Part shown: positions 52,423 to 60,562 of the stretch, piece by piece | How the letters are laid out: every line of letters starts with the position of its first letter | Position numbering within the stretch: the first letter of the stretch is position 1 | NCBI RefSeq assembly: GCF_013761175.1 | Contig: NZ_JACDUR010000006.1 | Location: 918,432-982,431, forward strand | DNA length: 64,000 nt | Reading direction: 5' to 3' | Origin: Nonomuraea soli | Lineage (GTDB): Bacteria > Actinomycetota > Actinomycetes > Streptosporangiales > Streptosporangiaceae | Notes under the pieces: generated by a model | The model's input: the letters and a program-made list of their open reading frames with translations, nothing else | What the model was told of the DNA's origin: nothing | The model's database searches: none | Program-made: the position numbers and the translations under genes

Positions 52423-52450
52423 CTTCACATCGCAAAACCATGAGTAAAGG

Positions 52451-52464
52451 TGAATGGATATGCA
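52451..52464 (+). promoter_or_regulatory. ARG box (ArgR operator) before argC
   Basis: TGAATGGATATGCA matches the classical ARG box TGAATwwwwATTCA at all but one of its fixed positions, with two G in the w positions. It lies between the predicted transcription start and the argC ATG, in a block where argR itself is the sixth of seven genes. Arginine-dependent repression is therefore expected. Confidence 0.6.
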
Positions 52465-52467
52465 GCC

Positions 52468-53493
52468 ATGAAGTCCGCAGCGGTCGCGGGGGCGAGCGGC
52501 TACGCGGGTGGTGAGCTGCTGCGCCTGCTCCTGACGCATCCCGGGTTCGAGATCGGCGCGCTCACCGCGGCCTCCAGCGCCGGCACCACACTCGGCGCCC
52601 ACCAGCCTCACCTGCCGCAGCTGGCCGGCCGGGTCATCCAGGAGACCACCGCCGAGGCGCTCGCCGGCCACGAGGTCGTCTTCCTCGCCCTGCCGCACGG
52701 GCACTCGGCCGCCGTCGCCGCCCAGCTCGGCCCCGAGACCGTCGTCGTCGACTGCGGCGCCGACCACCGCCTGGCCGACCCCGCCGCCTGGCAGGAGTTC
52801 TACGGCGGCGAGCACGCCGGCACCTGGCCCTACGGCCTGCCCGAGCTGCCCGGCCAGCGGGCGGCCCTCAAGGACGCCACCCGGATCGCCGTGCCCGGCT
52901 GCTACCCCACCTCCGTCACCCTGGCCCTCTTCCCCGCCTTCGCCGCGGGCCTGGCCGGGACCGACGTGACCGTCGTGGCCGCCTCCGGCACCAGCGGCGC
53001 GGGCAAGTCACTCAAGCCGAACCTGCTCGGCAGCGAGGTCATGGGCTCGGTGAGCGCCTATGGCGTCGGCGGCGTGCACCGCCACACCCCCGAGATGGAG
53101 CAGAACCTGTCGGCCGTCGCGGGCGAGCGGGTCACCGTCTCCTTCACCCCGACACTCGTGCCCATGAGCCGGGGCATCCTGGCCACCTGTACGGCTCCCG
53201 CCGCGCCCGGCGTCACGCGGCGCTCCCTGCGCGAGGCCTACGAGGCGGCGCTGAAGGACGAGCCGTTCCTGCGGCTGCTGCCCGAGGGCCAGTGGCCCGC
53301 CACCGCGATGACCTACGGCGCCAACACCGCAGCCCTCCAGGTGACCCTGGACGAGCGCGTCGGCAAGATCGTCGCCGTCATCGCCATCGACAACCTCACC
53401 AAGGGCACGGCCGGGGGCGCGATCCAGAGCGTCAACCTCGCCCTCGGCCTGCCAGAAGAACTCGGCCTCCCCATGACTGGAGTCGCTCCGTGA
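52468..53493 (+). CDS. argC: N-acetyl-gamma-glutamyl-phosphate reductase
   Basis: ArgC makes N-acetylglutamate semialdehyde with NADPH. The 341-aa product has the nucleotide motif AVAGASGYAGGELLRLLLTH, the active-site Cys in VPGCYPTSVTLALFP (near residue 145), SGTSGAGKSLKPNL and YGVGGVHRHTPEMEQNL. ATG 52468 gives the family's usual length; the GTG at 52450 would add six residues. It heads argC-J-B-D-F-R-H, overlapping argJ by 4 bp. Confidence 0.95.
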   Translation: MKSAAVAGASGYAGGELLRLLLTHPGFEIGALTAASSAGTTLGAHQPHLPQLAGRVIQETTAEALAGHEVVFLALPHGHSAAVAAQLGPETVVVDCGADHRLADPAAWQEFYGGEHAGTWPYGLPELPGQRAALKDATRIAVPGCYPTSVTLALFPAFAAGLAGTDVTVVAASGTSGAGKSLKPNLLGSEVMGSVSAYGVGGVHRHTPEMEQNLSAVAGERVTVSFTPTLVPMSRGILATCTAPAAPGVTRRSLREAYEAALKDEPFLRLLPEGQWPATAMTYGANTAALQVTLDERVGKIVAVIAIDNLTKGTAGGAIQSVNLALGLPEELGLPMTGVAP

Positions 53494-54644
53494 GTGTTAC
53501 CGCCCCCCTCGGCTTTCGTGCCGCAGGCATCGCCGCTGGAATCAAGGCCAGTGGCGGCCGTGACCTGGCCCTGGTCGTCAACGACGGACCCAGCCGCGCC
53601 GCCGCGGGAGTCTTCACCGCCAACCGCGTCAAGGCGGCCCCGGTGCTGTGGTCGCAGCAGGTTCTCAGCGGCGGCCGCCTCAAGGCGGTCGTGCTGAACT
53701 CCGGCGGCGCCAACGCCTGCACCGGGCCGGAAGGCTTCCAGGACACGCACGCGACCGCCGAGAAGGTCGCCGAGGTGCTCCAGGATTCCGCCGGCGAGGT
53801 CGCGGTCTGCTCCACCGGCCTGATCGGGGAGCGCCTGCCCATGGAGGCCCTGCTGGCCGGCGTCGACCAGGCGGCCGGACAGCTCAGCAAGAACGGCGGC
53901 CTGGCCGCCGCCGACGCGATCCGCACCACCGACACCGTCTCGAAGATCTCCTTCAAGCGCGGCGAGGGCGGCTACATGGTCGGCGGCATGGCCAAGGGCG
54001 CGGGCATGCTCGCCCCCGCGCTGGCCACGATGCTCTGCGTGATCACCACGGACGCCGACCTGACCAGCGAGGAGCTCGACGCCGTCCTGCGCCGGGCCAC
54101 CTCCCTGACCTTCGACCGCCTCGACGCCGACGGCTGCATGTCGACCAACGACACCGTGCTGCTGCTGGCCAGCGGCGCCGCCGGGGTCAGGCCGGACCTG
54201 GAGGAGTTCGGCAGGAAGGTCACCGAGGTCTGCGCCGACCTGGCCAGGCAGCTGCTCGTCGACGCCGAGGGCGCCTCCAAGGCCATCGCCATCGAGGTCA
54301 TCGGCGCGGCCTGTGAGCAGGACGCGGTGAACGTCGGCCGCACGGTGTCACGCTCCAACCTGCTCAAGTGCGCCATCCACGGCGAGGACCCGAACTGGGG
54401 CCGCGTGCTGGCGGCCGTCGGCACCACCGACGCCGTGTTCGAGGCCGAGCGGCTGAACGTGGCCATCAACGGCATCTGGGTCTGCCGCGGCGGCGGCGTC
54501 GGCGACGACCGCTCCAAGGTCGACATGCGCCCGCGCGACGTGACGATCACGATCGACCTGTCGGCGGGTCCGCACACCGCCACGATCCACACCACCGATC
54601 TGACGGCCGCCTACGTGCACGAGAACTCGGCCTACAGCTCATGA
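53490..54644 (+). CDS. argJ: Bifunctional ornithine acetyltransferase/N-acetylglutamate synthase
   Basis: ArgJ recycles the acetyl group from acetylornithine to glutamate. The 384-aa precursor cleaves itself at the conserved Ala-Thr; here AKGAGMLAPALATMLCVITT with the nucleophile Thr at about residue 182. ALATML replaces the more common NMATML, as in other actinobacterial copies I recall. Other landmarks: NDGPSRAAAGVFTANRVKAA near the start, VLNSGGANACTG (oxyanion hole), and AIHGEDPNWGRVLAAVG. GTG 53490 overlaps the argC stop. Confidence 0.95.
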   Translation: MSVTAPLGFRAAGIAAGIKASGGRDLALVVNDGPSRAAAGVFTANRVKAAPVLWSQQVLSGGRLKAVVLNSGGANACTGPEGFQDTHATAEKVAEVLQDSAGEVAVCSTGLIGERLPMEALLAGVDQAAGQLSKNGGLAAADAIRTTDTVSKISFKRGEGGYMVGGMAKGAGMLAPALATMLCVITTDADLTSEELDAVLRRATSLTFDRLDADGCMSTNDTVLLLASGAAGVRPDLEEFGRKVTEVCADLARQLLVDAEGASKAIAIEVIGAACEQDAVNVGRTVSRSNLLKCAIHGEDPNWGRVLAAVGTTDAVFEAERLNVAINGIWVCRGGGVGDDRSKVDMRPRDVTITIDLSAGPHTATIHTTDLTAAYVHENSAYSS

Positions 54645-55501
54645 CGTCGAAGGCCGAGATCCTGGTCGAGGCGCTGCCCTGGCTCGCGCGTTTCCACGGC
54701 GCGACCGTCGTCATCAAGTACGGCGGCAACGCGATGACCGAGGAGTCGCTGCGCGAGCGCTTCGCCGAGGACGTCGTCTTCCTGCGCTACGCCGGGCTCA
54801 AGCCCGTCGTCGTGCACGGCGGCGGCCCGCAGATCAGCGCCCAGCTCAAGGTCCAGGGCATCGAGTCGCACTTCACCGCGGGCCTGCGCGTGACCACGCC
54901 GGAGGCCATGAACGTCGTGCGCATGGTCCTGACCGGCCAGGTCAACCGCGAGGTGGTCGGCCTGATCAACCGGCACGGCCCGTTCGCCGTCGGCATGTCG
55001 GGCGAGGACGCGCGGCTGTTCACCGCCGAGAAGAAGTACGCGGTCGTGGAGGGCGAGCAGGTCGACATCGGCCAGGTCGGCGAGATCGTCAAGGTCGACC
55101 CCGGCGCGGTGCGCGCCCTGCTCGACGACGGGCGCATCCCGGTGATCTCCAGCGTCGCCGTGGGCGACGACGGAGAAATCTACAATGTAAATGCCGACAC
55201 CGCGGCCGCCGCGCTGGCCGTCGCGCTCCAGGCGCAGAAGCTCATCGTCCTCACCGACGTGAAGGGCCTGTACGCCCGCTGGCCCGACGAGAGCTCGCTC
55301 ATCAAGCAGCTGAAGGCCGCCGAGCTTGAGACCTTGCTCCCCAGCCTGGAGAGCGGCATGGTGCCCAAGATGGAGGCCTGCCTGACCGCCGTGCAGGGCG
55401 GCGTGCCCCAGGCGCACGTCCTCGACGGCCGCGAGCCCCACGCCCTGCTGCTCGAGATCTTCACCGACCAAGGAACCGGAACCATGGTGATGCCCTCATG
55501 A
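54641..55501 (+). CDS. argB: Acetylglutamate kinase
   Basis: ArgB phosphorylates N-acetylglutamate, the arginine-feedback step in organisms using ArgJ. The 286-aa product has VVIKYGGNAMTEE (near residue 24), VVVHGGGPQISAQL (near 54), VNADTAAAALAVAL (near 185), and LTDVKGLYARWPDE (near 205). The N-terminal helix before KYGG, typical of arginine-inhibited hexamers, is present. ATG 54641 overlaps the argJ stop. Confidence 0.95.
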   Translation: MTSKAEILVEALPWLARFHGATVVIKYGGNAMTEESLRERFAEDVVFLRYAGLKPVVVHGGGPQISAQLKVQGIESHFTAGLRVTTPEAMNVVRMVLTGQVNREVVGLINRHGPFAVGMSGEDARLFTAEKKYAVVEGEQVDIGQVGEIVKVDPGAVRALLDDGRIPVISSVAVGDDGEIYNVNADTAAAALAVALQAQKLIVLTDVKGLYARWPDESSLIKQLKAAELETLLPSLESGMVPKMEACLTAVQGGVPQAHVLDGREPHALLLEIFTDQGTGTMVMPS

Positions 55502-56655
55502 CGTTGTACGAGCGGTTCGAAGCCGCCTTCATGCCCAACTACGGGGTGCCCCCGGTGGCGCTGGCCCGCGGCGAGGGCTGCACGGTCTGGGACGTGGAGG
55601 GCAACGCCTACCTCGACCTGATCGGCGGCATCGCCACCAGCTCACTCGGCCACGCCCACCCGGCGCTGGTGGAGGCGGTCTCCAAGCAGGTCGCCACGAT
55701 CGCCCACACCTCCAACCTCTTCCTGCACGAGCCGGAGGTCCTGCTCGCCGAGAAGCTCCGCAGTCTTCTCGGCAGCGACACCGCTCGCGTCTTCCTCGCC
55801 AACTCCGGCACCGAGGCCAACGAGGCCGCCTACAAGCTGTGCGTCAAGTACGGCAAGCAGACCGGCCGCTCCTACTTCGTCGCCACCGAGAACGGCTTCC
55901 ACGGCCGCACCATCGGCGCGCTCAGCCTGACCGGCAAGCCCGCGATCCGCGACCAGTTCGGCCCCTACCCGGTCGACGTGCGCTTCGTGCCGTACGGCGA
56001 CGCCGACGCGCTCAAGCAGGCCGTCACCGAGGACTGCATCGCGCTCTTCCTGGAGCCCACGCAGGGCGAGGCCGGCGTGGTGCCGCCACCCGACGGCTAC
56101 TTCCAGCAGGCTCGCGAGATCACCGAGGCCGCCGGGGCCCTGCTCGTCGCCGACGAGATCCAGTCGGCGATCGGCAGGACCGGGCACTGGTTCGCCCACC
56201 AGGTCGAGGGCGTCACGCCCGACATCCTGACCCTGGCCAAGGGCCTGGGCGGCGGCCTGCCGATCGGCGCGTGCGTCAGCTTCGGCAAGATCCTGTTCGA
56301 CAAGGGCGAGCACGGCTCGACCTTCGGCGGCAACCCGGTCTCCTGCGCCGCGGCGCTCGCGGTCCTGGACACCGTGGACCTCGGCCACGTCGAGCAGGTC
56401 GCCGCCGGGTTCCGCGCGGCGCTGGAAGGCGTCTCGCACCCGCTGCTCAAGGGGGTGCGCGGACGAGGACTGTGGCTCGCGCTGGTGCTGAACGCGGACA
56501 GGTCGGCCGGCGTCCAGACGGCGGCCGCCAAGGCCGGCTTCCTGGTCAACGCCCTGCAGCCCGACGCCGTACGGCTCGCGCCGCCGCTGGTGATCACCGC
56601 AGAAGAGCTCCAGACGTTCGTCGACGCCCTGCCGGAGGTTCTCGACCATGCCTAG
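55498..56655 (+). CDS. argD: Acetylornithine aminotransferase
   Basis: ArgD is a PLP-dependent class III aminotransferase. The 385-aa product has the start MPNYGVPPVALARGEGCTVW, the PLP phosphate loop FLANSGTEANEAAYKLC (near residue 100), GFHGRTIGALSLTGKP, the Asp in LLVADEIQSAIGRTG (near 217), and the Schiff-base Lys in LTLAKGLGGGLPIGA (near 246). ATG 55498 overlaps the argB stop by 4 bp. It overlaps argF by 8 bp. Confidence 0.95.
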   Translation: MTLYERFEAAFMPNYGVPPVALARGEGCTVWDVEGNAYLDLIGGIATSSLGHAHPALVEAVSKQVATIAHTSNLFLHEPEVLLAEKLRSLLGSDTARVFLANSGTEANEAAYKLCVKYGKQTGRSYFVATENGFHGRTIGALSLTGKPAIRDQFGPYPVDVRFVPYGDADALKQAVTEDCIALFLEPTQGEAGVVPPPDGYFQQAREITEAAGALLVADEIQSAIGRTGHWFAHQVEGVTPDILTLAKGLGGGLPIGACVSFGKILFDKGEHGSTFGGNPVSCAAALAVLDTVDLGHVEQVAAGFRAALEGVSHPLLKGVRGRGLWLALVLNADRSAGVQTAAAKAGFLVNALQPDAVRLAPPLVITAEELQTFVDALPEVLDHA

Positions 56656-57523
56656 ACACTTCCTGCGCGACGACGACCTGAGCGCGGCCGAGCAGCTCGA
56701 GGTGCTGGAGCTGGCCGCCGCGATGAAGCAGGACCGGTACGGCTACCGCCCCCTGGAAGGGCCCCAGACCGTCGCGGTGCTGTTCGACAAGCCCTCGGCG
56801 CGCACCCGGGTCAGCTTCCACGTCGGCATCGGCGAGCTCGGCGGCCAGCCGCTCGTCATCGACAACGTCTCGGTGCTGATGGGCCGCGGCGAGCCCACCG
56901 AGGACATCGCGCGCGTGCTCGACCGCCAGGTCGCCGCGATCGTGTGGCGCACCTACGAGCAGGCCAATCTCGAAGCCATGGCCGCCGCCTCACGGGTGCC
57001 CGTCGTCAACGCGCTCACCGACGACTTCCACCCGTGCCAGATCCTGGCCGACCTGCAGACGGTGCGCGAACGGTTCGGCCGCACGGAGGGGCTGACGCTG
57101 GCCTACTTCGGCGACGGCGCCAACAACATGGCCAACTCCTACCTCCTGGGCGGCGCCCTTGCCGGGATGGAGGTGCGTATTTGCGCTCCTGAGGGCTACC
57201 ATCCAGCCTTTACCGGGCATGTTTTCACTGATCCGGCAGAAGCGGCAAAGGGGGCGCACGTGATCGCCACCGACACGTGGGTGTCCATGGGACAGTCCGA
57301 CAAGGAGGCCAGGGTCGCGGCGCTGATGCCGTACCAGGTCAACGACGACTTGCTCCAGCACGCCGCCGCCGACGCTATCGTGCTGCACTGCCTGCCCGCC
57401 TACCGCGGCTACGAGATCACCGGCGAGGTGCTCGAGGGCCCGCGCAGCGTGGTGTGGGACCAGGCGGAGAACCGTTTGCACGCCCAGAAGGCGCTACTTC
57501 ACTGGTTGGTGACACGACAATGA
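56648..57523 (+). CDS. argF: Ornithine carbamoyltransferase
   Basis: ArgF makes citrulline from ornithine and carbamoyl phosphate. The 291-aa product has the carbamoyl-phosphate motif KPSARTRVSF (S-A-R-T-R in place of the common S-T-R-T-R), FHPCQILADLQT (near residue 130), VSMGQSD (SMG loop) and the ornithine-site HCLPAYRG (near 254). About 75 bp at 57172-57250 use A/T third positions (CGT ATT TGC GCT CCT, CAT CCA, GTT, ACT, GAA, GCA), unlike the rest of the gene. ATG 56648 overlaps argD; its end overlaps argR. Confidence 0.94.
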   Translation: MPRHFLRDDDLSAAEQLEVLELAAAMKQDRYGYRPLEGPQTVAVLFDKPSARTRVSFHVGIGELGGQPLVIDNVSVLMGRGEPTEDIARVLDRQVAAIVWRTYEQANLEAMAAASRVPVVNALTDDFHPCQILADLQTVRERFGRTEGLTLAYFGDGANNMANSYLLGGALAGMEVRICAPEGYHPAFTGHVFTDPAEAAKGAHVIATDTWVSMGQSDKEARVAALMPYQVNDDLLQHAAADAIVLHCLPAYRGYEITGEVLEGPRSVVWDQAENRLHAQKALLHWLVTRQ

Positions 57524-58023
57524 TTCCGGCGACCAAAGCCGCTCGCCATGCGAAGATCACCGAGCTGCTCACCAAGCACACCGTCCGCTCCCAGCCGGAG
57601 CTGGCCAAACTGCTGGCGGAGGAAGGAGTCGAGGTCACCCAGGCGACGTTGTCGCGCGACCTCGACGAGCTCGGCGCGCTCAAACTGCGCGCCGACGACG
57701 GCTCGCAGATCTACGCGCTGCCCGGCGAGGGCGGCGGTCGCATCCCGCTGGCCAGGGTCGGCATGGCCGAGGCCCCCGCGGCCCGGCTGCACCGGCTGGC
57801 GGAGGAACTGCTCGTCTCCGCCGAGGCCAGCGCCAACCTGGTGATCGTCCGTACGCCGCCGGGCGCCGCGCAGTTCCTGGCCTCGGCGATCGACCACGCG
57901 GACTGGAAATCGATCCTCGGCACCGTCGCGGGTGACGACACCATCCTGGTGATCAGCCGCGACGCGCTGGGAGGCGACGAGGTGGCGCGTGCGCTGCTGA
58001 AGATCGCTGAAAGAACACATTAG
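57520..58023 (+). CDS. argR: Arginine repressor
   Basis: ArgR is the hexameric repressor that uses arginine as corepressor. The 167-aa product has the winged-helix domain (RSQPELAKLLAEEGVEVTQA, TLSRDLDELGALKLR) and the C-terminal oligomerisation domain (PPGAAQFLASAIDHADW, GTVAGDDTILVI with the Asp-Asp arginine ligands). ATG 57520 overlaps the argF stop. It lies within the operon it probably controls through the ARG box at 52451-52464. Confidence 0.95.
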   Translation: MIPATKAARHAKITELLTKHTVRSQPELAKLLAEEGVEVTQATLSRDLDELGALKLRADDGSQIYALPGEGGGRIPLARVGMAEAPAARLHRLAEELLVSAEASANLVIVRTPPGAAQFLASAIDHADWKSILGTVAGDDTILVISRDALGGDEVARALLKIAERTH

Positions 58024-58035
58024 GATTCTGTGACT

Positions 58036-59454
58036 ATGAGTAAGGATGGCAAGCCGATGCGGCTGTGGGGCGGCAGGTTCGAGAGCGGACCGGCCGACGC
58101 GCTGGCTCGGCTGTCGGTGAGCGTGCACTTCGACTGGCGGCTGGTGCCGTACGACCTGGCGGCCTCGCGCGCCCACGCGCGGGTGCTCAACCGGGCGGAC
58201 CTGCTGACCGGCGACGAGCTCGCGCGCATGCTGGGCGCGATCGACGACCTGGAGGCCGCCTGCAAGTCGGGCGAGTTCCGCCCGACGGTCGCCGACGAGG
58301 ACGTGCACACCGCGCTGGAGCGCGGGCTGCTGGAGCGGCTCGGCTCGCTCGGCGGCAAGCTGCGCGCCGGGCGCTCGCGCAACGACCAGATCGCCACCGA
58401 CCTGCGCCTGTACCTCCGCGACCACGTGCGGCTGATCGTCTCCCGCCTGGTGGAGCTGGAGACCGCGCTCATGGAGCAGGCCGCCGCCCACGCCGAGACG
58501 CCCGCGCCCGGCATGACGCACCTGCAGCACGCCCAGCCGGTCTCCTTCGGTCACCAGCTGCTGGCCCACGTGCACGCCTTCGCCCGCGACATCGACCGGC
58601 TGCGCGACTGGGACCGGCGCGCAGCCGTCTCCCCGCTGGGCTCGGGCGCGCTCGCCGGCTCGTCGCTGCCGCTCGACCCGGTCGCCGTCGCCGAGGAACT
58701 CGGCTTCTCCAGCGCCGCGCCGAACTCCATGGACGCCGTCGCCGACCGCGACTTCGCCGCCGAGTTCCTCTTCGACGCCGCGATGGTCGGCGTGCACCTG
58801 TCGAGGCTGGGCGAGGAGATCGTCCTGTGGGCCTCGCAGGAGTTCCGCTGGATCGAGATGGACGACGCCTACTCCACGGGCTCGTCGATCATGCCGCAGA
58901 AGAAGAACCCCGACGTCGCAGAGCTCGCGCGCGGCAAGTCCGGACGCCTCATCGGCAACCTGATGACGCTGCTGACCACGCTGAAGGGCCTGCCCCTCAC
59001 CTACAACCGCGACCTGCAGGAGGACAAGGAGCCGGTCTTCGACTCCATCGACACCCTGCTCCTGGTGCTTCCCGCGATGGCGGGCCTGGTGGCGACCATG
59101 CGGGTCAACGTCGACAAGCTGGCCTCGACCGCCTCCGACGGCTTCGCGCTCGCCACCGACCTGGCCGAGCTGCTCGTACGGCGGGGCGTGCCCTTCCGCG
59201 AGGCGCACGAAGCGGTCGGCCACCTGGTCGTCTACTGCCAGGTCAACGACGTCGACCTGCACGAGCTGTCCGACGACGAGATGCTCAAGGTCTCGCCGCA
59301 CCTGACCGCCGACGTGCGTGACGTGCTCGACGTGGCAGGCGCCATGGCGGCGCGCAAGGCCTTCGGCGGCACCGCGCCCGACCGTGTCCGCGACCAGCTC
59401 GCCGCCCTGCGCGAGACGGTCGACGACCAGGCCGCCTGGGCCTCGGGCTCCTGA
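58036..59454 (+). CDS. argH: Argininosuccinate lyase
   Basis: ArgH splits argininosuccinate to arginine and fumarate. The 472-aa product has MRLWGGRFESGPADALARLS at the start, GRSRNDQIATDLRLYLRDHV (near residue 110), THLQHAQPVSFGHQLLAHVH (near 157) and the fumarase-superfamily signature GSSIMPQKKNPDVAEL (near 278) with its catalytic Ser. AGGA (58022-58025) precedes ATG 58036; GTG 58030 is also possible. Note that argG is not in the window. Confidence 0.95.
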   Translation: MSKDGKPMRLWGGRFESGPADALARLSVSVHFDWRLVPYDLAASRAHARVLNRADLLTGDELARMLGAIDDLEAACKSGEFRPTVADEDVHTALERGLLERLGSLGGKLRAGRSRNDQIATDLRLYLRDHVRLIVSRLVELETALMEQAAAHAETPAPGMTHLQHAQPVSFGHQLLAHVHAFARDIDRLRDWDRRAAVSPLGSGALAGSSLPLDPVAVAEELGFSSAAPNSMDAVADRDFAAEFLFDAAMVGVHLSRLGEEIVLWASQEFRWIEMDDAYSTGSSIMPQKKNPDVAELARGKSGRLIGNLMTLLTTLKGLPLTYNRDLQEDKEPVFDSIDTLLLVLPAMAGLVATMRVNVDKLASTASDGFALATDLAELLVRRGVPFREAHEAVGHLVVYCQVNDVDLHELSDDEMLKVSPHLTADVRDVLDVAGAMAARKAFGGTAPDRVRDQLAALRETVDDQAAWASGS

Positions 59455-59474
59455 ACGGGGCCTTCGGTGAGCGG

Positions 59475-60083
59475 GTGCCGCGTTCGTTCTTCGACCGGCA
59501 CCCCTCGCTCGTCGCGCCCGACCTGCTCGGCAAGGTCGTGGTCCACGGCGGGGTCGCGCTGCGGCTCACCGAGGTCGAGGCGTACGGTGGGCCCGGCGAG
59601 GACCCCGCGGCGCACACCTACCGGGGGATGACGCCGCGCAACGCGGTGATGTTCGGTCCGCCCGGGCACCTGTACGTCTACTTCACCTACGGCATGCACT
59701 TCTGCGCCAACCTCGTCTGCCTCGGCGAGGGCCACGGCTCGGCCGTACTGCTGCGCGGCGGCGAGATCGTCGCGGGGATCGAGACCGCGCGTGCCCGGCG
59801 CGGGGCGGTCAAGCCGGTACCCGACCGCGACCTGGCGCGTGGACCGGCCCGGCTGGCGGTCGCGATGGGCTTCTCCCGGCCGGAGAACGGGATCGACATG
59901 ATCGGCTCGGTGTTCGACGGCGCCGTGCCCGACAAGGTGTCGGCGGGGCCGCGCACCGGCATCTCCACGGCGATGGAGGTGCCCTGGAGGTTCTGGATCG
60001 AGGGCGACCCGACCGTCTCGCCGTACCGCAGGCACGTGCCGCGGCGGCGTCAGCCGGGTCCGGCGGGGCGGGCTCAGACCTGA
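59475..60083 (+). CDS. DNA-3-methyladenine glycosylase (AAG/MPG type)
   Basis: A 202-aa alkyl-adenine DNA glycosylase of the AAG fold, excising alkylated bases. Landmarks are LGKVVVHGGVALRLTEVEAY with the catalytic Glu (near residue 33), GEDPAAHTYRGMTPRNAVMF, GHLYVYFTYGMHFCANLVC, ALLRGGEIVAGIETARA-type helix, and the C-terminal GPRTGISTAMEVPWRFWIEG. GTG 59475 lies 21 bp after argH, with no clear ribosome site. It converges with the PH-domain gene, overlapping by 10 bp. Confidence 0.93.
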   Translation: MPRSFFDRHPSLVAPDLLGKVVVHGGVALRLTEVEAYGGPGEDPAAHTYRGMTPRNAVMFGPPGHLYVYFTYGMHFCANLVCLGEGHGSAVLLRGGEIVAGIETARARRGAVKPVPDRDLARGPARLAVAMGFSRPENGIDMIGSVFDGAVPDKVSAGPRTGISTAMEVPWRFWIEGDPTVSPYRRHVPRRRQPGPAGRAQT

Positions 60084-60484
60084 CGGAGGCGGCGCAGCTC
60101 CGCCGCCACCTCGGTGGGGGAGGCGTCCAGGTCGTTGCGGCTGAAGATGTGCAGGTTGTCGCCGGTGTCGATCTCCAGCATCTCGCTGCGCATGCCGTAC
60201 CGCCTGCTGACGTCGACCTTGATGTCCTGGATCTGCGACCACGGGACGTGGCGGCGGCCGATGTACCCGTGGACGACGGTGATACCGGTCTCGTCGGTGG
60301 CCAGCCGTACCGGGGCCAGGACGTCGCGCAACGCCATCGCGGCCAGCAGCAGCGTGGCGGGGACGGCCAGGATGACGCCGCGGGTGTCACCCTGGAGGAA
60401 CCAGTAGACGCCGAGGGCCAGGCAGGCCAGCGCGGCACCGGCTTTGGCGAAGATCGGCTGACGGCGTACCCTCCACATGGACAC
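60074..60484 (-). CDS. PH-domain (bacterial, PH_6-like) membrane protein
   Basis: A 136-aa protein with two adjoining N-terminal transmembrane segments (AGAALACLALGVYWFLQG and GVILAVPATLLLAAMAL, about residues 15-55) and a cytoplasmic PH-like domain (about 58-136; RLATDETGITVVHGYIGRRH, VPWSQIQDIKVDVSRRYG). Typical of small actinobacterial proteins next to tyrS, whose role is unknown. GTG 60484 or ATG 60478 start it. Convergent with aag; divergent from tyrS. Confidence 0.85.
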   Translation of the reverse strand: MSMWRVRRQPIFAKAGAALACLALGVYWFLQGDTRGVILAVPATLLLAAMALRDVLAPVRLATDETGITVVHGYIGRRHVPWSQIQDIKVDVSRRYGMRSEMLEIDTGDNLHIFSRNDLDASPTEVAAELRRLRQV

Positions 60485-60562
60485 CGAGGTTATCCGAGTG
60501 GCGTGGACCTGAGATGATCAGGCAGGCTATACGTGCCAACCATCTACTCAGGAAGCCAAATC

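Noticed and set aside
46896..52441. Genomic island between pheT and argC
   Set aside because: No integrase, tRNA attachment site, direct repeats or composition shift.
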